Below are positions 62,578 to 64,000 of a stretch of 64,000 bases of DNA, piece after piece (position 1 is the stretch's first letter; every line of letters begins with the position of its first letter). A model generated the notes under the pieces. The model was given only the letters and a program-made list of their open reading frames with translations. It ran no database searches and had not been told where the DNA came from. This stretch comes from Rhodobacter aestuarii (GTDB lineage: Bacteria > Pseudomonadota > Alphaproteobacteria > Rhodobacterales > Rhodobacteraceae): the NCBI RefSeq assembly GCF_900156655.1, contig NZ_FTOG01000003.1:186001-250000 (forward strand), in the 5' to 3' direction. The position numbers and the translations under genes are program-made.

Positions 62578-62848
62578 CATTGCGGCACGGCGGGCGCCAA
62601 ATGGGGGCCAGATTGCTGCGCGCAACGCCTTCTTAAGAATACAAATGCCGATATCCGCATAAAACAGGCGGAACGCTTTCCCGGTTTCTTCTCTGTGCGC
62701 AGACGCATCTTCGCCGCTTGCAACGCCTAGGCCCTGCGCTGTTCGCCCCGGCTGCGGCCCTGCCCCGACAGCCTTCTTATTTCCCGGATCGGCTTGTTCC
62801 TGCCCGCGGCAACTGCGATTTAAAGGGGGACGAATACGGAGCCCCCTC

Positions 62849-63289
62849 ATGCCGCCTCTTTTCACCCAAACCCATCTGCTTGGCCTTGCTGGCGGGCTGA
62901 TGATCGGCTCTGCCGCAGCGCTTTTGCTTTTGGGCAACGGTCGCATCCTTGGTGCCTCGGGCATTTTGGGGCGGTTTGCCACGCGCACCACCACTGGCGC
63001 CGACTGGCGCGATCACGCCGCCTTTGTTGCCGCGCTGGTACTGGTGCCGGGGCTTGCCGCGCTGATCTGGGGCGTGCCGCAGTTTGAAACGCTCGCGCCC
63101 TTGCCGCTCTTGGTCGTGGCGGGACTGGCCGTTGGCCTTGGCACGCGGATGGCGAATGGCTGCACCTCGGGCCACGGCGTTGTTGGTATGACGCGGTTCT
63201 CGCGCCGCTCCATCGTGGCAACGCTTGTCTCGCTCGCTGTGGGCTTTGTCACCTTCCACCTCGCCCATCATGTTTTCGGAGTGCTGTGA
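62849..63289 (+). CDS. YeeE/YedE-family transporter subunit, part 1
   Basis: This 146-residue hydrophobic protein has about four spans and the motif [18 protein letters not shown], which holds the conserved cysteine of YeeE/YedE proteins. Members move sulfur compounds such as thiosulfate in some bacteria. In this two-part form each gene encodes half of the single-chain transporter. The stop overlaps the start of the second part (TGATG), so the two are co-translated. The substrate here is unproven. Confidence 0.88.
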   Translation: MPPLFTQTHLLGLAGGLMIGSAAALLLLGNGRILGASGILGRFATRTTTGADWRDHAAFVAALVLVPGLAALIWGVPQFETLAPLPLLVVAGLAVGLGTRMANGCTSGHGVVGMTRFSRRSIVATLVSLAVGFVTFHLAHHVFGVL

Positions 63290-63720
63290 TGACCCGCTTG
63301 ATTTGGACCGCATCTGGCGCGCTGTTTGGGCTGGGCCTTTGGCTTTCGGGCATGACCGAACCGGCCCGCGTGCAAGGCTGGTTTGATGTTGCGGGCGCTT
63401 GGGACCCGACGCTCGCTTTCGTTCTCACAGGCGCGCTGATCCCGATGCTGGTTGCATGGCGCGTCGCCGCGCGGCGCAAACGCAGCTTCACCGGGGCGCC
63501 CCTACCTGCCGCTCCCGAAACGCAGATTGATGCGAAACTGGTTGGCGGCTCGGCGCTTTTTGGCTTTGGTTGGGCGCTTGCGGGCCTTTGCCCTGGCCCC
63601 GCGCTCGCCGCGCTCGGATGGTCTGGTGTGCCGGGCTTTGCCTTTAGTGCCGCGATGGTCGCGGGCATGGCACTTTGGAACCTGATCGGCGCGCGCCGCC
63701 CGCGCGCCGTGGCCGCCTAA
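63289..63720 (+). CDS. YeeE/YedE-family transporter subunit, part 2 (DUF6691-like)
   Basis: The 143-residue product has about four hydrophobic spans and the motif FGFGWALAGLCPGPALAALG, whose cysteine is the second-half counterpart of the one in part 1. The ATG at 63289 overlaps the upstream stop; a GTG one codon earlier is less likely. Together the two chains should form one membrane transporter for a sulfur-containing ion, by family analogy. Confidence 0.87.
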   Translation: MTRLIWTASGALFGLGLWLSGMTEPARVQGWFDVAGAWDPTLAFVLTGALIPMLVAWRVAARRKRSFTGAPLPAAPETQIDAKLVGGSALFGFGWALAGLCPGPALAALGWSGVPGFAFSAAMVAGMALWNLIGARRPRAVAA

Positions 63721-64000
63721 TCAGCTCAGGCGCTCTTTCACCTTCGGCCCCACGGAACCGAAATCCATCTGACCGGTATGGGCCGCTTTCAGTTCGCCCA
63801 TCACCCGCCCCATGTCGCGGATCGAGGTGGCGCCCAGCTTCTCGATCGCCGCAGCAATCGCCGCTTCAACCTCTTCTGGGGTGAGTTGGCGAGGCAGGAA
63901 TTCCTCGATCACAGCAATCTCGGCGAGTTCCTTCTCGGCCAATTCCAGACGCCCGCCCTCTTCATAGGCGCGTGCTGATTCTTGGCGTTGCTTCACCATT
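63721..64000 (-). CDS. YqeY/GatB-like protein, 5' end beyond the window
   Basis: The visible part (at least 93 residues) matches the C-terminal portion of YqeY-like proteins, small GatB-tail-domain proteins of unclear role related to amidotransferase tails. The segments FLPRQLTPEEVEAAI and RDMGRVMGELKA are typical. Only about 60% of the usual 150 residues is present, and the start lies to the right of the window. It converges with the YeeE/YedE genes, the stops being adjacent. Confidence 0.85.
   Translation of the reverse strand, partial: MVKQRQESARAYEEGGRLELAEKELAEIAVIEEFLPRQLTPEEVEAAIAAAIEKLGATSIRDMGRVMGELKAAHTGQMDFGSVGPKVKERLS

Overview
The window reads as GC-rich alphaproteobacterial chromosome, most likely a Rhodobacter-type member of the Rhodobacteraceae. 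Reasons: the gene order hupT-hupU-hupV-hypF-hupS-hupL-hupC matches that known from Rhodobacter capsulatus; a cytochrome c2 (cycA) closely resembles the Rhodobacter protein; an RTX protein with a C-terminal Hint domain is typical of the family. No integrase, transposase, CRISPR array or rRNA was seen.

Region 1 (1-15547, minus strand) is a hydrogen-metabolism supercluster. It holds a membrane-bound uptake hydrogenase (HupSLC; hupC runs off the left edge), the maturation factor HypF, the H2-sensing regulatory hydrogenase HupUV with its kinase HupT, and a complete soluble NAD-linked hydrogenase HoxFUYH with its own protease and HypC. Region 2 (16120-20168) supplies the metal: an ECF-type nickel importer NikKMLQO and a divergent NikR. 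A near-perfect E. coli-type NikR operator lies between them, yet NikR has lost all four canonical nickel ligands and carries a histidine-rich tail.

Region 3 (20172-25950) holds a PhoX-type phosphatase followed by a diheme c-type protein, a split ThrE/YjjPB-like exporter, and a peptidoglycan-binding amidase-like protein without a signal peptide. Region 4 (26230-35237, plus strand) is the most unusual part: a ten-gene, tightly packed operon that I cannot assign to a described system. At least six products share one scaffold: an N-terminal helix, a 'GFxPTFYxF' beta strand and a terminal 'AEGxSxLxxxLVPVPPP' segment. It resembles DUF2589-type proteins. One copy carries an inserted OmpA-like domain and another a C-terminal PASTA-like domain. 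Companions include a protein with three ribosomal L7/L12-like domains, a TPR protein, a disordered charged protein and a coiled-coil PASTA protein. None has an obvious signal peptide.

Region 5 (35521-54937) is core metabolism and transport: an RsmB-type rRNA methyltransferase, a YgiQ radical SAM protein, a long minus-strand operon (MarR regulator, SDR, three FAD amine/amino-acid oxidases and a Dpp-type importer) with its double ATPase upstream, and a complete PotADBC polyamine-type importer. Both ABC operons have a strong stem-loop just after the binding-protein gene. Region 6 (55031-64000) holds the RTX-Hint protein, tRNA-Leu(GAG), a large secreted peptidoglycan-binding protein, lipB, cycA, a two-part YeeE/YedE transporter and the 3' part of a YqeY-like gene.

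All calls come from reading the sequence by eye; no database search was run. Several genes (hupS, hoxF, potA) are best explained by TTG starts with strong Shine-Dalgarno sequences.
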